Part shown: positions 33,073 through 42,256 of the stretch, in pieces
Layout: every line of letters starts with the position of its first letter
Position numbering within the stretch: the stretch's first letter is position 1
Assembly (NCBI RefSeq): GCF_025460805.1
Contig: NZ_JAMXFJ010000003.1
Location: 58,518 to 122,517, forward strand
Length of the DNA stretch: 64,000 nucleotides
Direction of reading: 5' to 3'
Source of the DNA: Microvirga sesbaniae
GTDB taxonomy: Bacteria; Pseudomonadota; Alphaproteobacteria; Rhizobiales; Beijerinckiaceae
Position numbers and translations under genes: made by a program
Notes under the pieces: generated by a model
The model's input: only the letters and a program-made list of their open reading frames with translations
What the model was told of the DNA's origin: nothing
Databases searched by the model: none

Positions 33073-34794
33073 ATGCGACCGCTGCTCCATCGCTTTTTTG
33101 CCTATTACAGACCTCATCGCCGCCTGTTCGTGCTGGATTTCTCCTGCGCTGTGGCCTCGGGGCTGCTCGAGCTCGGCTTTCCGATCGCCGTCAAGCTGTT
33201 CATCGATACCCTGTTGCCGACCGGCCAGTGGGGCCTGATCGCGCTCGCCTCGGCGGTGCTGCTCGCCGTCTATGTCCTCAATGCCGGGCTGATGGCGACC
33301 GTGACCTACTGGGGCCACATGCTCGGCATCAACATCGAGACCGAGATGCGGCGCAAGGCCTTCGACCATCTCCAGAAACTGTCGTTCGGCTTCTTCGACA
33401 ACCAGAAGACCGGGCATCTCGTGGCGCGCTTGACCAAGGACCTGGAGGAGATCGGCGAGGTCGCCCATCACGGGCCGGAGGACCTCTTCATCGCCGTGAT
33501 GACACTGGTGGGCGCGTTCATCCTGATGTTCACGGTCAATGTGAAGCTCGCCCTCATCACGGCACTCGTGGTCCCGCTCACCGCCTGGCTCACGACCCGC
33601 TATGGCGGCCGCATGACCCGGAACTGGCAGGCGCTCTACAGCCGCGTCGGTGATTTCAACGCGCGCATCGAGGAGAATGTCGGGGGAATCCGCGTGGTTC
33701 AGGCCTTCGCCAACGAGGATCACGAGCGGCGGCTGTTTGCGGTCGACAACCAGAGCTATCGCAGAACGAAGCTGGAGGCCTACCGCATCATGGCGGCCTC
33801 CACGTCGCTCAGCTACTTGAGCATGCGCCTGATCCAGATGGTGGTCATGATGGCCGGCAGCTATCTGGTGCTTCGAGGCGAGCTGAGCGCCGGCGGCTTC
33901 GTCGGTTACCTGCTTCTGGTCGGTGTCTTTTTCCGGCCGATCGAGAAAATCAACTCGGTCATCGAGACCTATCCGAAGGGAATTGCCGGCTTCGAACGCT
34001 ACATCGCCTTCCTCGATACCCGGCCGGATATCGCGGACCGGCCGGGCGCGAAGGACGTCGGCAAGCTCAAGGGCGACATCCGGTACAGGAATGTCCGTTT
34101 CGGCTATGACCTGGATCGCAGCATCCTCGACGGTCTCGATCTTTGCATCCGTGCCGGCGAAACCGTCGCTTTCGTCGGTCCGTCGGGCGCAGGCAAGACG
34201 ACCATCTGCTCGCTGCTGCCCCGGTTCTACGAGATCGACGAGGGTGAGATCACCATTGACGGGATCGACATCCGCGACATGACCCTCCGTTCCCTGCGCG
34301 GCCAGATCGGCATCGTGCAGCAGGATGTGTTCCTGTTCGCCGGCACGATCCGCGAGAACATCGCCTATGGCCGGCTCGAAGCGACGGAGGCCGAAATCCT
34401 GGAGGCCGCCCGGCGGGCCCGGCTCGACGAGGTGATCGCCTCCCTGCCGAACGGCCTCGACACGATCATCGGGGAGCGGGGCGTGAAGCTGTCGGGCGGC
34501 CAGAAGCAGCGTCTCGCCATCGCCCGGATCTTCCTGAAGAATCCGCCGATCCTGATCCTCGACGAAGCCACGTCGGCCCTCGATACGCAGACCGAGCGGG
34601 CGATCCAGCAGGCGCTCGGCGAATTGTCGAAGGGGCGCACGACCCTGGTCATCGCCCACCGCCTCGCCACCATCGTGAACGCGGACCGCATCGCCGTGAT
34701 CGATCGTGGCGTCATCGTGGAACAGGGCAGCCACGACGAGCTCCTGTCGAAAGACGGGATCTACAAGCGGCTGAGCGCGGCGCAGTTCGCCTGA
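33073..34794 (+). CDS. ABC exporter half-transporter (permease-ATPase fusion)
   Basis: A 573-residue protein with an N-terminal six-helix exporter domain (about 1-310) and a C-terminal ATPase: Walker A GPSGAGKTT, Q-loop VQQDVFLFAGTIRENIAYG, signature LSGGQKQRLAIAR, Walker B ILILDEATSALD, H-loop IAHRLAT. It is MsbA/multidrug-like and would act as a homodimer in the inner membrane. It begins 57 bases after fhuC on the same strand, so it may be read with the siderophore genes; siderophore recycling or export is a possible role but unproven. Confidence 0.88.
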   Translation: MRPLLHRFFAYYRPHRRLFVLDFSCAVASGLLELGFPIAVKLFIDTLLPTGQWGLIALASAVLLAVYVLNAGLMATVTYWGHMLGINIETEMRRKAFDHLQKLSFGFFDNQKTGHLVARLTKDLEEIGEVAHHGPEDLFIAVMTLVGAFILMFTVNVKLALITALVVPLTAWLTTRYGGRMTRNWQALYSRVGDFNARIEENVGGIRVVQAFANEDHERRLFAVDNQSYRRTKLEAYRIMAASTSLSYLSMRLIQMVVMMAGSYLVLRGELSAGGFVGYLLLVGVFFRPIEKINSVIETYPKGIAGFERYIAFLDTRPDIADRPGAKDVGKLKGDIRYRNVRFGYDLDRSILDGLDLCIRAGETVAFVGPSGAGKTTICSLLPRFYEIDEGEITIDGIDIRDMTLRSLRGQIGIVQQDVFLFAGTIRENIAYGRLEATEAEILEAARRARLDEVIASLPNGLDTIIGERGVKLSGGQKQRLAIARIFLKNPPILILDEATSALDTQTERAIQQALGELSKGRTTLVIAHRLATIVNADRIAVIDRGVIVEQGSHDELLSKDGIYKRLSAAQFA

Positions 34795-34813
34795 AGCGAG
34801 ACGATCCGGACGG

Positions 34814-35284
34814 TCAGGAGCCTGCTGCTTCGGACCAGTATGCGAGGCTGCGCCCGTTGACGGGCGAACCTGCCGCGGCGTTCATGTCAAGGACGGCGCT
34901 GTGAAAGCGCCGCGCTGCGCTCTGGCCGACGAGCAGCCTCAGGCTATGGATGATCCGGGTGATGCGCAGGTGATTGTGATCGAACGTGGTCAGCCACCAG
35001 CCCGTATCCCGATAGAAGCGGAGCATCCGTTCGCTTGCCCGTTTCAGGGTATCCTGCGCTTGCCCGTCGGCCCTGATCGCATCGATCTCGGCCTGGGTGA
35101 GGATGGGCGCTCCCGGTTGGGCGCCGCTGCGGGTCGGAAGCGGAAACAGCCACTGGATATAGTCGTGCACCTCCTCCAACCGCTCGTCGGAAAAGTCGAG
35201 CACGTCGGCTGCGAGGCGTCCACGACCGTCGCGCCCGGTTCCGGCCAGGAAGGCGAGGAGAGGCGCGGCCGTTGAGCTGCTCAT
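34814..35284 (-). CDS. Opioid-growth-factor-receptor (OGFr) domain protein
   Basis: A 156-residue protein matching the conserved OGFr domain, known from vertebrate OGF receptors and from uncharacterised bacterial proteins. Seen are LEEVHDYIQWLFPLPTRSGAQP (residues about 36-57), the hallmark HDYIQWLFP with a following acidic/proline patch, and WLTTFDHNHLRITRIIHSLRLLG-like helices. I take the ATG at 35284; the frame runs further upstream without family features. The bacterial function is unknown. It sits 43 bases after the TSUP permease gene, facing the ABC exporter. Confidence 0.8.
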   Translation of the reverse strand: MSSSTAAPLLAFLAGTGRDGRGRLAADVLDFSDERLEEVHDYIQWLFPLPTRSGAQPGAPILTQAEIDAIRADGQAQDTLKRASERMLRFYRDTGWWLTTFDHNHLRITRIIHSLRLLVGQSAARRFHSAVLDMNAAAGSPVNGRSLAYWSEAAGS

Positions 35285-35327
35285 TCCTTGACTCCGGTTC
35301 GAGAGGAGAGGGCGGTCATTCGCTGGC

Positions 35328-36191
35328 TCAACCAAGAAGGCTGGCGGCGAAACGCGCGCAGACCAGGAGCAGGAAAACCCCGAATGCCACCTCGAGGCGG
35401 CGCTTGGACAGCCGGTGCGCCAGGCGCGCGCCGATCGGGGCCATCCAGGTGCTTGTGGGGATGAAGAGCACCAGACCCAGAAGCGACACGTAGCCCAGTG
35501 CCAGCGGCGGCTGGAAGGCGATCACGTTCGGGTAATCGGCCATATGGGGCCAGCCGGCATAGATGTACCCGATGGCGCCGGGAATCGAGATCAGAATGCC
35601 GAGCCCCGACGAGGTCGCGACCGCCTGGTGGATCGGGCGATTGTAGAAGGTCATGAACAGGTTGGAGAGCTGACCGCCGCCGATTCCCATCAGGGCCGAC
35701 AGAACGCCGATGATCCAGCCGTAGACTACCATGATCGGCTTGGCCGGCATGTCGAGGCCGAAGCGCCAGGTGTCCTTGCCGAAGAGCAGACGGATGGCCG
35801 AGATGCCGGCCACCACGACGAACACGGTCTTGAACAGGTCTGCCGGGGCGTAGCGGGCGACGATGCTGCCGACGATGACCCCGAGCACGACGGGCACGGC
35901 CCAGACCCGAAGGATCGACATGTCGACGGCGCCCTTGGCCTTGTGAGCGTTGAACGAGCGGATCGAGGTCGGGATGATGATGGCCAGCGAGGTGCCGACG
36001 CAGAGAGGCATGCGCACCTCCTCGGGCACCTCCAGGATGCGGAAGAGCTCGTAGAGGATCGGCACGGCGACCGCGCCGCCGCCGACGCCGAAAACGCCGG
36101 CGAGCAGCCCCGTGATGGCGCCCGCGGCCAGGAGCGCCACCACCAGCCAAGCGAGATCGAACAGGGGAATGCCAAACATCGAGAAGTCCAT
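35328..36191 (-). CDS. TSUP-family (TauE/SafE) anion exporter
   Basis: A 287-residue membrane protein with about eight hydrophobic segments and the two TSUP glycine repeats: GLLAGVFGVGGGAVAVPIL near residue 28 and GVLSALMGIGGGQLSNLF near residue 160. TSUP proteins move sulfite, sulfonates or related small anions across the inner membrane. It lies 66 bases after the DUF1028 gene of the gamma-glutamyl-peptide operon, which would fit removal of sulfur from glutathione-type substrates, though that link is inference. Confidence 0.88.
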   Translation of the reverse strand: MDFSMFGIPLFDLAWLVVALLAAGAITGLLAGVFGVGGGAVAVPILYELFRILEVPEEVRMPLCVGTSLAIIIPTSIRSFNAHKAKGAVDMSILRVWAVPVVLGVIVGSIVARYAPADLFKTVFVVVAGISAIRLLFGKDTWRFGLDMPAKPIMVVYGWIIGVLSALMGIGGGQLSNLFMTFYNRPIHQAVATSSGLGILISIPGAIGYIYAGWPHMADYPNVIAFQPPLALGYVSLLGLVLFIPTSTWMAPIGARLAHRLSKRRLEVAFGVFLLLVCARFAASLLG

Positions 36192-36257
36192 CGCAACGGA
36201 GTGAAAGCGCCGTAGGACCGGTTTGATCCTGGGCAGGGAGGCGAATTCAGGCCCGCC

Positions 36258-36983
36258 CTATGCTGAGGTGTTTGCCGCGAGCCGTTCCTGGTACGCGCGT
36301 GCCCGCTCGTCGATCCAGGATCGATCCGTGATGCCGGCGGGGTTGCTGCGGGTCGCCATGGCGTCCATGAAGGCGAGGAAGCGTTCATGGGCAACCCTGT
36401 AGAGGCGGCGCAGTTCGTCCAGGGGCTCCGGGTGGTCGTCTACGCGCAGATCGAGCACGGGATAGGGCTCGTCGCGCCAGATCCTGATGGCGGCCGATTG
36501 TTTGCCGCGCTTGTCGCCGCCCTGGGCCTGACCCGCGTCCAGGGCCGTCATGAGACGGTCCGCGAAGGTCAGGTCCAGGCGCCGCTTGTACGTCTCGAGC
36601 GTCGCCTCGATGACGGCCGGGCCGGCCAGCATGTTGCCCGCCACGGAGACGCCCTCATCCGTAAGGTGACCGCACCAGTCGATGCAGTCCTCTCCCGTAT
36701 GGGCCGCCGTGCGCCCGGCCCGGTCGATGACGTGAAGCTGGCGCGAGCCGCGGCCCGGATCCTGAGCCGTGAGAACGGCCACGATCTCCTCGGCGCTCCG
36801 GCCCTCGGCCAGGAGCCTGATGCCGTCCGTCCCGTAAAGAGGGTTCACGAGCGCCTGCGTGGCGAGAGCACCGATGCGGGCCGCGCCGTGGGGACACAGC
36901 GCCCCCACGGCGAAGAACTTCGTGGTCACCGCAACGCCGAAGGCGCCGGTCTCGGGATCCTTGGCGATGATCGACCATGTCAT
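36258..36983 (-). CDS. DUF1028-family (Ntn-fold-like) protein
   Basis: A 241-residue protein starting MTWSIIAKDPETGAFGVAVTT, the hallmark of DUF1028, whose members are thought to have an Ntn-hydrolase-like fold and unknown substrate. Further typical pieces are GALATQALVNPLYG and DEGVSVAGNMLAG. No signal peptide. It starts 12 bases after the gamma-glutamyltransferase stop in the same operon, so it may act on a gamma-glutamyl or related amide product. Confidence 0.88.
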   Translation of the reverse strand: MTWSIIAKDPETGAFGVAVTTKFFAVGALCPHGAARIGALATQALVNPLYGTDGIRLLAEGRSAEEIVAVLTAQDPGRGSRQLHVIDRAGRTAAHTGEDCIDWCGHLTDEGVSVAGNMLAGPAVIEATLETYKRRLDLTFADRLMTALDAGQAQGGDKRGKQSAAIRIWRDEPYPVLDLRVDDHPEPLDELRRLYRVAHERFLAFMDAMATRSNPAGITDRSWIDERARAYQERLAANTSA

Positions 36984-36995
36984 GGCGTGTTCTCC

Positions 36996-38789
36996 TCAGC
37001 GGCCGACCGCATAAGCCTGCATGAGACGGGGCGTCGCCGCCCCGTGCAGCAGGCCATCCTTGTCGCGGCTGGCGGCCACAAGGCGCCCGACCGTCCAGGC
37101 CGGCGCCACCTCGACCTCGTGCCCGCGCGCCCTCAGGTCGTCGAGCACCTCCGCCCCGTAGGTCTCCTCGGCCATGAGGTGACCGGGCTTCTGCTCGCGC
37201 GGATAGAACGAGGAGGGGAAATGTGCCGTGTGCGACATGGGCTGGTCGATCGCCTCCTGCAGGTTCAGGCCGTGATGCGCATGCCTCAGGAAGAGGAGGA
37301 GCTGCCATTGCTCCTGCTGGTCGCCGCCCGGAGAGCCGAAGACCATGTAGGGCTCGCCGTCCTTCTCCGCGAGGGTCGGGGTGAGCGTGGTCCGCGGGCG
37401 CTTGCCCGGGGCGAGGCTCGCAGGCAGTCCCTCTTCGAGCCAGAACATCTGGGCGCGCGAGTTGAGCATGAAGCCCAGTTCCGGGACGACCGGCGAGGAT
37501 TGCAGCCAGCCGCCCGACGGCATCGCGGCGATCATGTTGCCGAAGCGGTCCACCACGTCGATGTGCACCGTGTCGCCCTTGCGGGCCGACCGCATGGACT
37601 GGAGCGTCGGCTCTCCGCCGGACACCTTCCTGTCGGTCGTCGACAACTCGCGCAGCGCCTCGAGGGTCCGCTCCACCTGGGCCTCGTAGCCCTCGACCCG
37701 GCCGGGCCGCAGCTCCCGGGAGGCCTTGTCGGTGATGAGCTTCCGTCTTTCGTCGTTGTAGGCATCGGACAAAAGGGTACCGATCGGCACGTCGACGAAG
37801 TCGGGATCGCCGTAATAGGCCTCCCGGTCGGCAAAGGCGAGCTTCATGGATTCGACCACCGTGTGAATGAACTCGGCGCTGGTCGGGCCCATGGCGGCGA
37901 GGTCGAAGCCCTTCAAGAGGGCCAAGGTCTGCAGGAAGACCGGTCCCTGGCCCCAGGGGCGGATCTTGTTCACGCGGTAATTGTGGTACTCGTAGGTTTG
38001 CGGCGCATCGTAGGATGCCTGCCACTGGGCCATGTCGTCGGCGGTGAGGACGCCGCGATGGCGCGAGCCGCTCTGGTCCATGGCCTCCGTCCTGCGCACG
38101 AAGGCGTCGATGGCCTCGGCCACGAAGCCCTTGTAGAAGGCGTTGCGCGCGGCCTCGATCTGCGCCTCCCGGTCGCTGCCGCGGGCCTCGCCTTCCCGGA
38201 TGATGCGCTTCCAGGTATCGGCGAGCTGCGGGTTGCGGAAGAGCTGACGGGGTTTCGGCACCTCGCCGCCGGGCAGGAACACGGCCGCCGAGGTCGGCCA
38301 CTCGGTTTCGAAGAATTCCTTCAGCCCCTTGATGGTGTCCGATACGCGAGGCAGCAGGGGGTGTCCCTGCTCGGCATAGTAGATGGCGGGCTCCAGCACG
38401 TCCCGCAGCGACAGGAGGCCATGGTCGCGCAGGAGCAGCATCCAGGCGTCGAAGGCGCCGGGCACCACCGTGGCGAGAAGGCCGTTGCCGGGGATGAGCT
38501 TGAGGCCTTCGTTCTTGTAATGCGCGATGGTGGCGCCCTTCGGGGCCGTGCCCTGGCCGCAGAGCACCTCGACCTTCTTGGTCTTGGCCGAATAGAACAC
38601 GGCCGGCACCTCGCCGGACGGCCCCACGAGATGCGGTTCCACGACCTGCAGGACGAAAGCGGAGGCCACGCAGGCGTCGAAGGCATTGCCGCCTTTCTCG
38701 AGCATCGACATGCCCGCCGCGGAGGCGAGCCAGTGGGTCGACGTGACGATGCCGAAGGTGCCGAGGATCTCTGGGCGTGTCGTAAACAT
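36996..38789 (-). CDS. Gamma-glutamyltransferase-family Ntn hydrolase
   Basis: A 597-residue member of the gamma-glutamyltranspeptidase family, which hydrolyses gamma-glutamyl amides such as glutathione after autocleavage before a Thr. The expected nucleophile is Thr407 in ARKGDTVHIDVVDRFGNM. Family landmarks EKGGNAFDACVASA and SPGGDQQEQ (oxyanion/substrate region) are present. It lacks a signal peptide, unlike classical periplasmic GGT, so it would act on imported substrate in the cytoplasm. The cleavage triad is DTVH rather than the common TTH. It follows the DppC-like permease by 28 bases. Confidence 0.9.
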   Translation of the reverse strand: MFTTRPEILGTFGIVTSTHWLASAAGMSMLEKGGNAFDACVASAFVLQVVEPHLVGPSGEVPAVFYSAKTKKVEVLCGQGTAPKGATIAHYKNEGLKLIPGNGLLATVVPGAFDAWMLLLRDHGLLSLRDVLEPAIYYAEQGHPLLPRVSDTIKGLKEFFETEWPTSAAVFLPGGEVPKPRQLFRNPQLADTWKRIIREGEARGSDREAQIEAARNAFYKGFVAEAIDAFVRRTEAMDQSGSRHRGVLTADDMAQWQASYDAPQTYEYHNYRVNKIRPWGQGPVFLQTLALLKGFDLAAMGPTSAEFIHTVVESMKLAFADREAYYGDPDFVDVPIGTLLSDAYNDERRKLITDKASRELRPGRVEGYEAQVERTLEALRELSTTDRKVSGGEPTLQSMRSARKGDTVHIDVVDRFGNMIAAMPSGGWLQSSPVVPELGFMLNSRAQMFWLEEGLPASLAPGKRPRTTLTPTLAEKDGEPYMVFGSPGGDQQEQWQLLLFLRHAHHGLNLQEAIDQPMSHTAHFPSSFYPREQKPGHLMAEETYGAEVLDDLRARGHEVEVAPAWTVGRLVAASRDKDGLLHGAATPRLMQAYAVGR

Positions 38790-38817
38790 GTCTGTTATCC
38801 GAAGTTGGCGGAGATTG

Positions 38818-39693
38818 TTATTGTTCGCGGGGATCGAGCGCGTCGCGCAGGCCGTCGCCGAGAAGGTTGAATCCGAGCACGATCAGGAAGATCGCCGAGC
38901 CCGGGAAGATCGACATCCACGGAGCCTGGTCCATGAAGTTCTTGGCCGTGTTGAGCATGGAGCCCCAGGAGGGATTGGGCGGCTGCTGGCCGAGGCCCAG
39001 GAACGAAAGGCTGGCCTCCGCGATGATGGCGGTCGCGATGGTGAGCGTTCCCTGGACCAGGATCGGAGGCAGCACGTTCGGCAGGACGTATCGCGCCATG
39101 ATCCAGAAATCCGGCAGGCCGATGGCGCGTGCGCCCTCCACATAGTCCTCCGCCTTGACGGTCAGAACCTGCCCGCGGGTGAGACGGATGAAGATCGGCA
39201 TGGCCGACAAGCCGATGGCGATCATCGCGTTGGTGAGGCTCGGCCCGAGGAACGCCGCCAGGGCAATGGCGAAGATCAGGAAGGGGATCGCCAGCATGGC
39301 ATCCGTGGCGCGGGAGATCGCCGCGTCGATCCAGCCGCCGAAATAGCCCGCCACGAGGCCGAACGGGACCCCGAGCACGATGGCGATGGTCACGGAGACC
39401 ACGCCCGCCATGATGGATGCCCGGGCCCCCCACAGCATGCGGGAGAGAAGGTCGCGCCCGAGCTCGTCCGTGCCGAACCAGAACAGGGCCGAGGGTGCCT
39501 TGCGGATGCTCGTGAAGCTCGGCTTGACGGGATCGTACGGTGCGAAGTACGGGCCGACCAGGGCGACGAGCACGAAGAACAGGACGATGACGGCGCCGAG
39601 CACGGCGCTCTTGTTCTTCAGGAACTTGGCCAGGACGCGGCTGCGCTTCTTCGGCAGTGCGACCTCGTCGGCGATTACGGCTGTGGCGGTCAT
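38818..39693 (-). CDS. Peptide ABC permease, DppC/GsiD-like
   Basis: A 291-residue membrane subunit with six transmembrane segments, the WFGTDELGRDLLSRMLWGARASI signature and the ATPase-contact loop KAEDYVEGARAIGLPDFWIMARYVLPN. The start overlaps the preceding permease stop by four bases (ATGA). Together with the DppB-like protein it forms the channel of the second peptide importer. Confidence 0.9.
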   Translation of the reverse strand: MTATAVIADEVALPKKRSRVLAKFLKNKSAVLGAVIVLFFVLVALVGPYFAPYDPVKPSFTSIRKAPSALFWFGTDELGRDLLSRMLWGARASIMAGVVSVTIAIVLGVPFGLVAGYFGGWIDAAISRATDAMLAIPFLIFAIALAAFLGPSLTNAMIAIGLSAMPIFIRLTRGQVLTVKAEDYVEGARAIGLPDFWIMARYVLPNVLPPILVQGTLTIATAIIAEASLSFLGLGQQPPNPSWGSMLNTAKNFMDQAPWMSIFPGSAIFLIVLGFNLLGDGLRDALDPREQ

Positions 39694-40637
39694 GCGGCGT
39701 GCCTCAGGCGGGGATTGACGAGAACGTAGAGCACATCGGCGAGCAGGTTCATGAAGATGAAGCCCACGGCCGTGCAGAGCACGACGCCCTGCACCACCGC
39801 GTAGTCACGGTTGAACACGGCGTCGACGATGAGCTTGCCGAAACCCGGGATCGTGAAGATCTGCTCCGTGAGAACCGCGCCCGCGAGAAGCTCGCCGAAC
39901 AGGAGCGTGGACAGCGTCACGATGGGAACGAGCGCGTTGCGCAGGGCATGCTTCAGGATGACCTTGCGCGACAGGAGACCCTTGGCGCGGGCGGTGCGGA
40001 TGTAGTCGGACCGCATCACGCCCAGCATGGCGCTGCGGGTATGGCGCATGAGGCTCGCGGCCAAGCCCGTGCCGAGCACGAAGGCCGGCATGAGCATGGT
40101 CTTGATGTTGAGCCACAGATCCTCGGTCGGCGGCACGTAGCCGGAGGCGGGCAGGAGCTTCCAGCGGACCGAGATCAGCATGATGAGCATGATGCCGAGC
40201 CAGAAATTGGGAATCGACAGCCCGGACAGGGCAATGACGTTGGCCGTGTAGTCGACGGTCGTTCCCTTCTTCACGGCCGAGATGATCCCCGTAGGGATGC
40301 CGATGGCCAGGGCCACGATCATCGCCATGATGGCAAGCTCGATCGTCACCGGGAGCTTGCTCATGATGAGGTCGAGCACCGGGATGTCGGTGCGCAGCGA
40401 GATTCCGAGATTCCCCGTGAGCGCCGAGCCGATCCAGGCGAAGTACTGGACGGGGATCGGATCGTCGAGGCGGTACTTCTCGCGCAGATAGGCGAGCACC
40501 TGCGGATCGCGCTCTTCGCCCGCCATGGTGAGCACCGGATCGCCGGGCAGGAGCTTCTGCAGGGCAAACACCAGGAGCGACACGATGATCAGTGTCGGGA
40601 TGGCAATCAGTATTCGTCGTCCGATGTAGCGCAGCAT
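39690..40637 (-). CDS. Peptide ABC permease, DppB/GsiC-like
   Basis: A 315-residue membrane subunit beginning MLRYIGRRILIAIPTLIIVSLLVF, followed by LPGDPVLTMAG and REKYRLDDPIPVQYFAWIGSALTGNLGIS, the DppB/GsiC landmarks. The ATPase loop is RSDYIRTARAKGLLSRKVILKHALRN. It lies 77 bases after the binding-protein gene, a gap containing a strong hairpin. The glutathione importer GsiC is the closest functional idea, because a gamma-glutamyltransferase shares the operon. Confidence 0.9.
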   Translation of the reverse strand: MLRYIGRRILIAIPTLIIVSLLVFALQKLLPGDPVLTMAGEERDPQVLAYLREKYRLDDPIPVQYFAWIGSALTGNLGISLRTDIPVLDLIMSKLPVTIELAIMAMIVALAIGIPTGIISAVKKGTTVDYTANVIALSGLSIPNFWLGIMLIMLISVRWKLLPASGYVPPTEDLWLNIKTMLMPAFVLGTGLAASLMRHTRSAMLGVMRSDYIRTARAKGLLSRKVILKHALRNALVPIVTLSTLLFGELLAGAVLTEQIFTIPGFGKLIVDAVFNRDYAVVQGVVLCTAVGFIFMNLLADVLYVLVNPRLRHAA

Positions 40638-40671
40638 CAGCTCGTGGAACCCGTATCGAGGAAGGGCAGGG

Positions 40672-40699
40672 GCGTGCCCGGTCTTTCAGCCGGGCACGC
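40672..40699 (-). terminator. Strong hairpin after second binding-protein gene
   Basis: GCGTGCCCGG (40672-40681) pairs perfectly with CCGGGCACGC (40690-40699), a 10-base-pair stem with an eight-base loop. It sits between the binding-protein stop and the first permease, as at 17923-17946 in the other peptide operon. Confidence 0.65.
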
Positions 40700-40714
40700 T
40701 GTTCTCGGATGGCC

Positions 40715-42214
40715 TCAGGAGGCGAACTTCACGCCCTTCAGGCGGATCATGCCGTCGGGATAGGGCTTGAAGTTCTGAACTTTCTTCGTGTGAACGAAGG
40801 GCCAGGGCTGGTAGTAGGTGTAGATGATCGGCAGATCCTGCTTCAGGATCTCCTGAGCGGAGTCGTAGAGCTGCTTGCGCTTGGCCTCGTCGTTGGTGAC
40901 GCGGGCGTCGTTCAGGAGCTTGTCGACCTGCTCGTTGCAGTAGCGGCCGTCGTTGAGGGCACCCTTGCAGGTGACGAACGGATGGATGTTGCCGTCGGGA
41001 TCGACGCGGCCGGACCAGCCGATCACGTTCACGTCGAAATTGCCCGCCTGGGCTTCCTTCTGCATGGCGGCGAACTCGGTCGGACGCAGCGAGATGTCGA
41101 AGCCCGCCTCAGCCGCCATGGCCTGGATGATCTCGGCGATCTGCTGGGCGGTCGTTCCGGTGCCGAAGGTCAGCTCGAGCTTCACCCGGTCCACGCCGGC
41201 CGCCTTCAGGAGCTGCTTCGCCTTGGCGACGTCGCGCTCGTTCGCCTTGAACTTCGGATTGTTGTACGGGCTGGCCTCGGGGAAGGGCTGGCCGGCGGGC
41301 GGATAGATGCCCGCGCCCACGACTTCGTTGATCACGTTGCGGTCGATGGAGAGCTCCAGCGCCTGGCGGACGCGCTTGTCCTGTCCGAGGGGCGTCTTGG
41401 AGCGCTCGCCGTTGTTGGTGTTGATGGTCAGGCCCTGGTAGCCGATGCCGGAGACCGGCGCGAAGACGAGGCTCGAGTCGCCCTTCACGGCCGGAACGTC
41501 GCTCGGCGCCAGGCGTTCCAGCAGGTCGAGGTTTCCGGAGCGCAGGTTCGCGAGACGAACGGTCGTATCCGGGATCGGCTGGAAGATGACGCGTTCGAAG
41601 TTGTAGTTCTTGGCGTCCCAGTAATCGGCGAACTTTTCCAGCACGATGCGGTCGTTCTGCACGCGCTCGACGAACTTGTAGGGGCCCGAGCAGACGGGCT
41701 TCTGGCCGAAATCGGCCGAGGCCAGCGCCTTCGGCGACATGATCATGCCGGCGCGGTCGGAGAGCTGCGACAGCAGGGTCGCATCGGCCCGGGAGAGATT
41801 GACCTTCACGGTCAGGTCGTCCACGGCCTCGACATTGTCGACCGAGGTCAGCTCGCTCTTGCGAAGCGAGTCCGGCAGGGTGCGGGCGCGGTCGATATTG
41901 GCCTTCACGGCCGCCGCATTGAGGGGTTCGCCATCGTGGAACTTCACACCGGGGCGGAGCTTGAAGGTGAGCGACTTGCCGTCGTCGCTCCAGCTCCACT
42001 CCGTGGCGAGTTCCGGCGTGAACTTCAGGTCGGGCGTGATGTCGACGAGCTTGTTGCACAGGGACGTGAACACGATGCGCCCGACGAAGGTGCGCGCACG
42101 GTGCGGGTCGAGCACGTCGGGATCCTCGTTCAGGCCGATGCGCAGGGTCTGGGCGGAGGCTGCGGTGCTCATCAGGAGCCCGGCCGCCACGGCAAGGAGC
42201 AGTCTCTTCTTCAT
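40715..42214 (-). CDS. Peptide/glutathione-type ABC substrate-binding protein
   Basis: A 499-residue periplasmic protein with signal peptide MKKRLLLAVAAGLLMSTAASA. The SBP_bac_5 features are RIGLNEDPDVLDPHRARTFVG and KLRPGVKFHDGEPLNAAAVKANID. The ATG at 42214 has GGAGG eight bases upstream, which decides it over the in-frame TTG at 42229. It feeds the permeases downstream and the ATPases encoded upstream. Substrate class: peptides; gamma-glutamyl peptides by context. Confidence 0.92.
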   Translation of the reverse strand: MKKRLLLAVAAGLLMSTAASAQTLRIGLNEDPDVLDPHRARTFVGRIVFTSLCNKLVDITPDLKFTPELATEWSWSDDGKSLTFKLRPGVKFHDGEPLNAAAVKANIDRARTLPDSLRKSELTSVDNVEAVDDLTVKVNLSRADATLLSQLSDRAGMIMSPKALASADFGQKPVCSGPYKFVERVQNDRIVLEKFADYWDAKNYNFERVIFQPIPDTTVRLANLRSGNLDLLERLAPSDVPAVKGDSSLVFAPVSGIGYQGLTINTNNGERSKTPLGQDKRVRQALELSIDRNVINEVVGAGIYPPAGQPFPEASPYNNPKFKANERDVAKAKQLLKAAGVDRVKLELTFGTGTTAQQIAEIIQAMAAEAGFDISLRPTEFAAMQKEAQAGNFDVNVIGWSGRVDPDGNIHPFVTCKGALNDGRYCNEQVDKLLNDARVTNDEAKRKQLYDSAQEILKQDLPIIYTYYQPWPFVHTKKVQNFKPYPDGMIRLKGVKFAS

Positions 42215-42256
42215 TCGGTTGTCCTCCAATCGTCCTCTGGGAGTCGTCCTCTGGAT

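Noticed and set aside
36996-38789. A periplasmic GGT with signal peptide
   Set aside because: The N-terminus MFTTRPEILGTFGIVTSTHW is not a signal sequence and aligns with the start of the catalytic domain.
36387-38870. An 827-codon plus-strand frame opposite DUF1028 and GGT
   Set aside because: Shadow frame; the minus-strand genes have continuous family homology.
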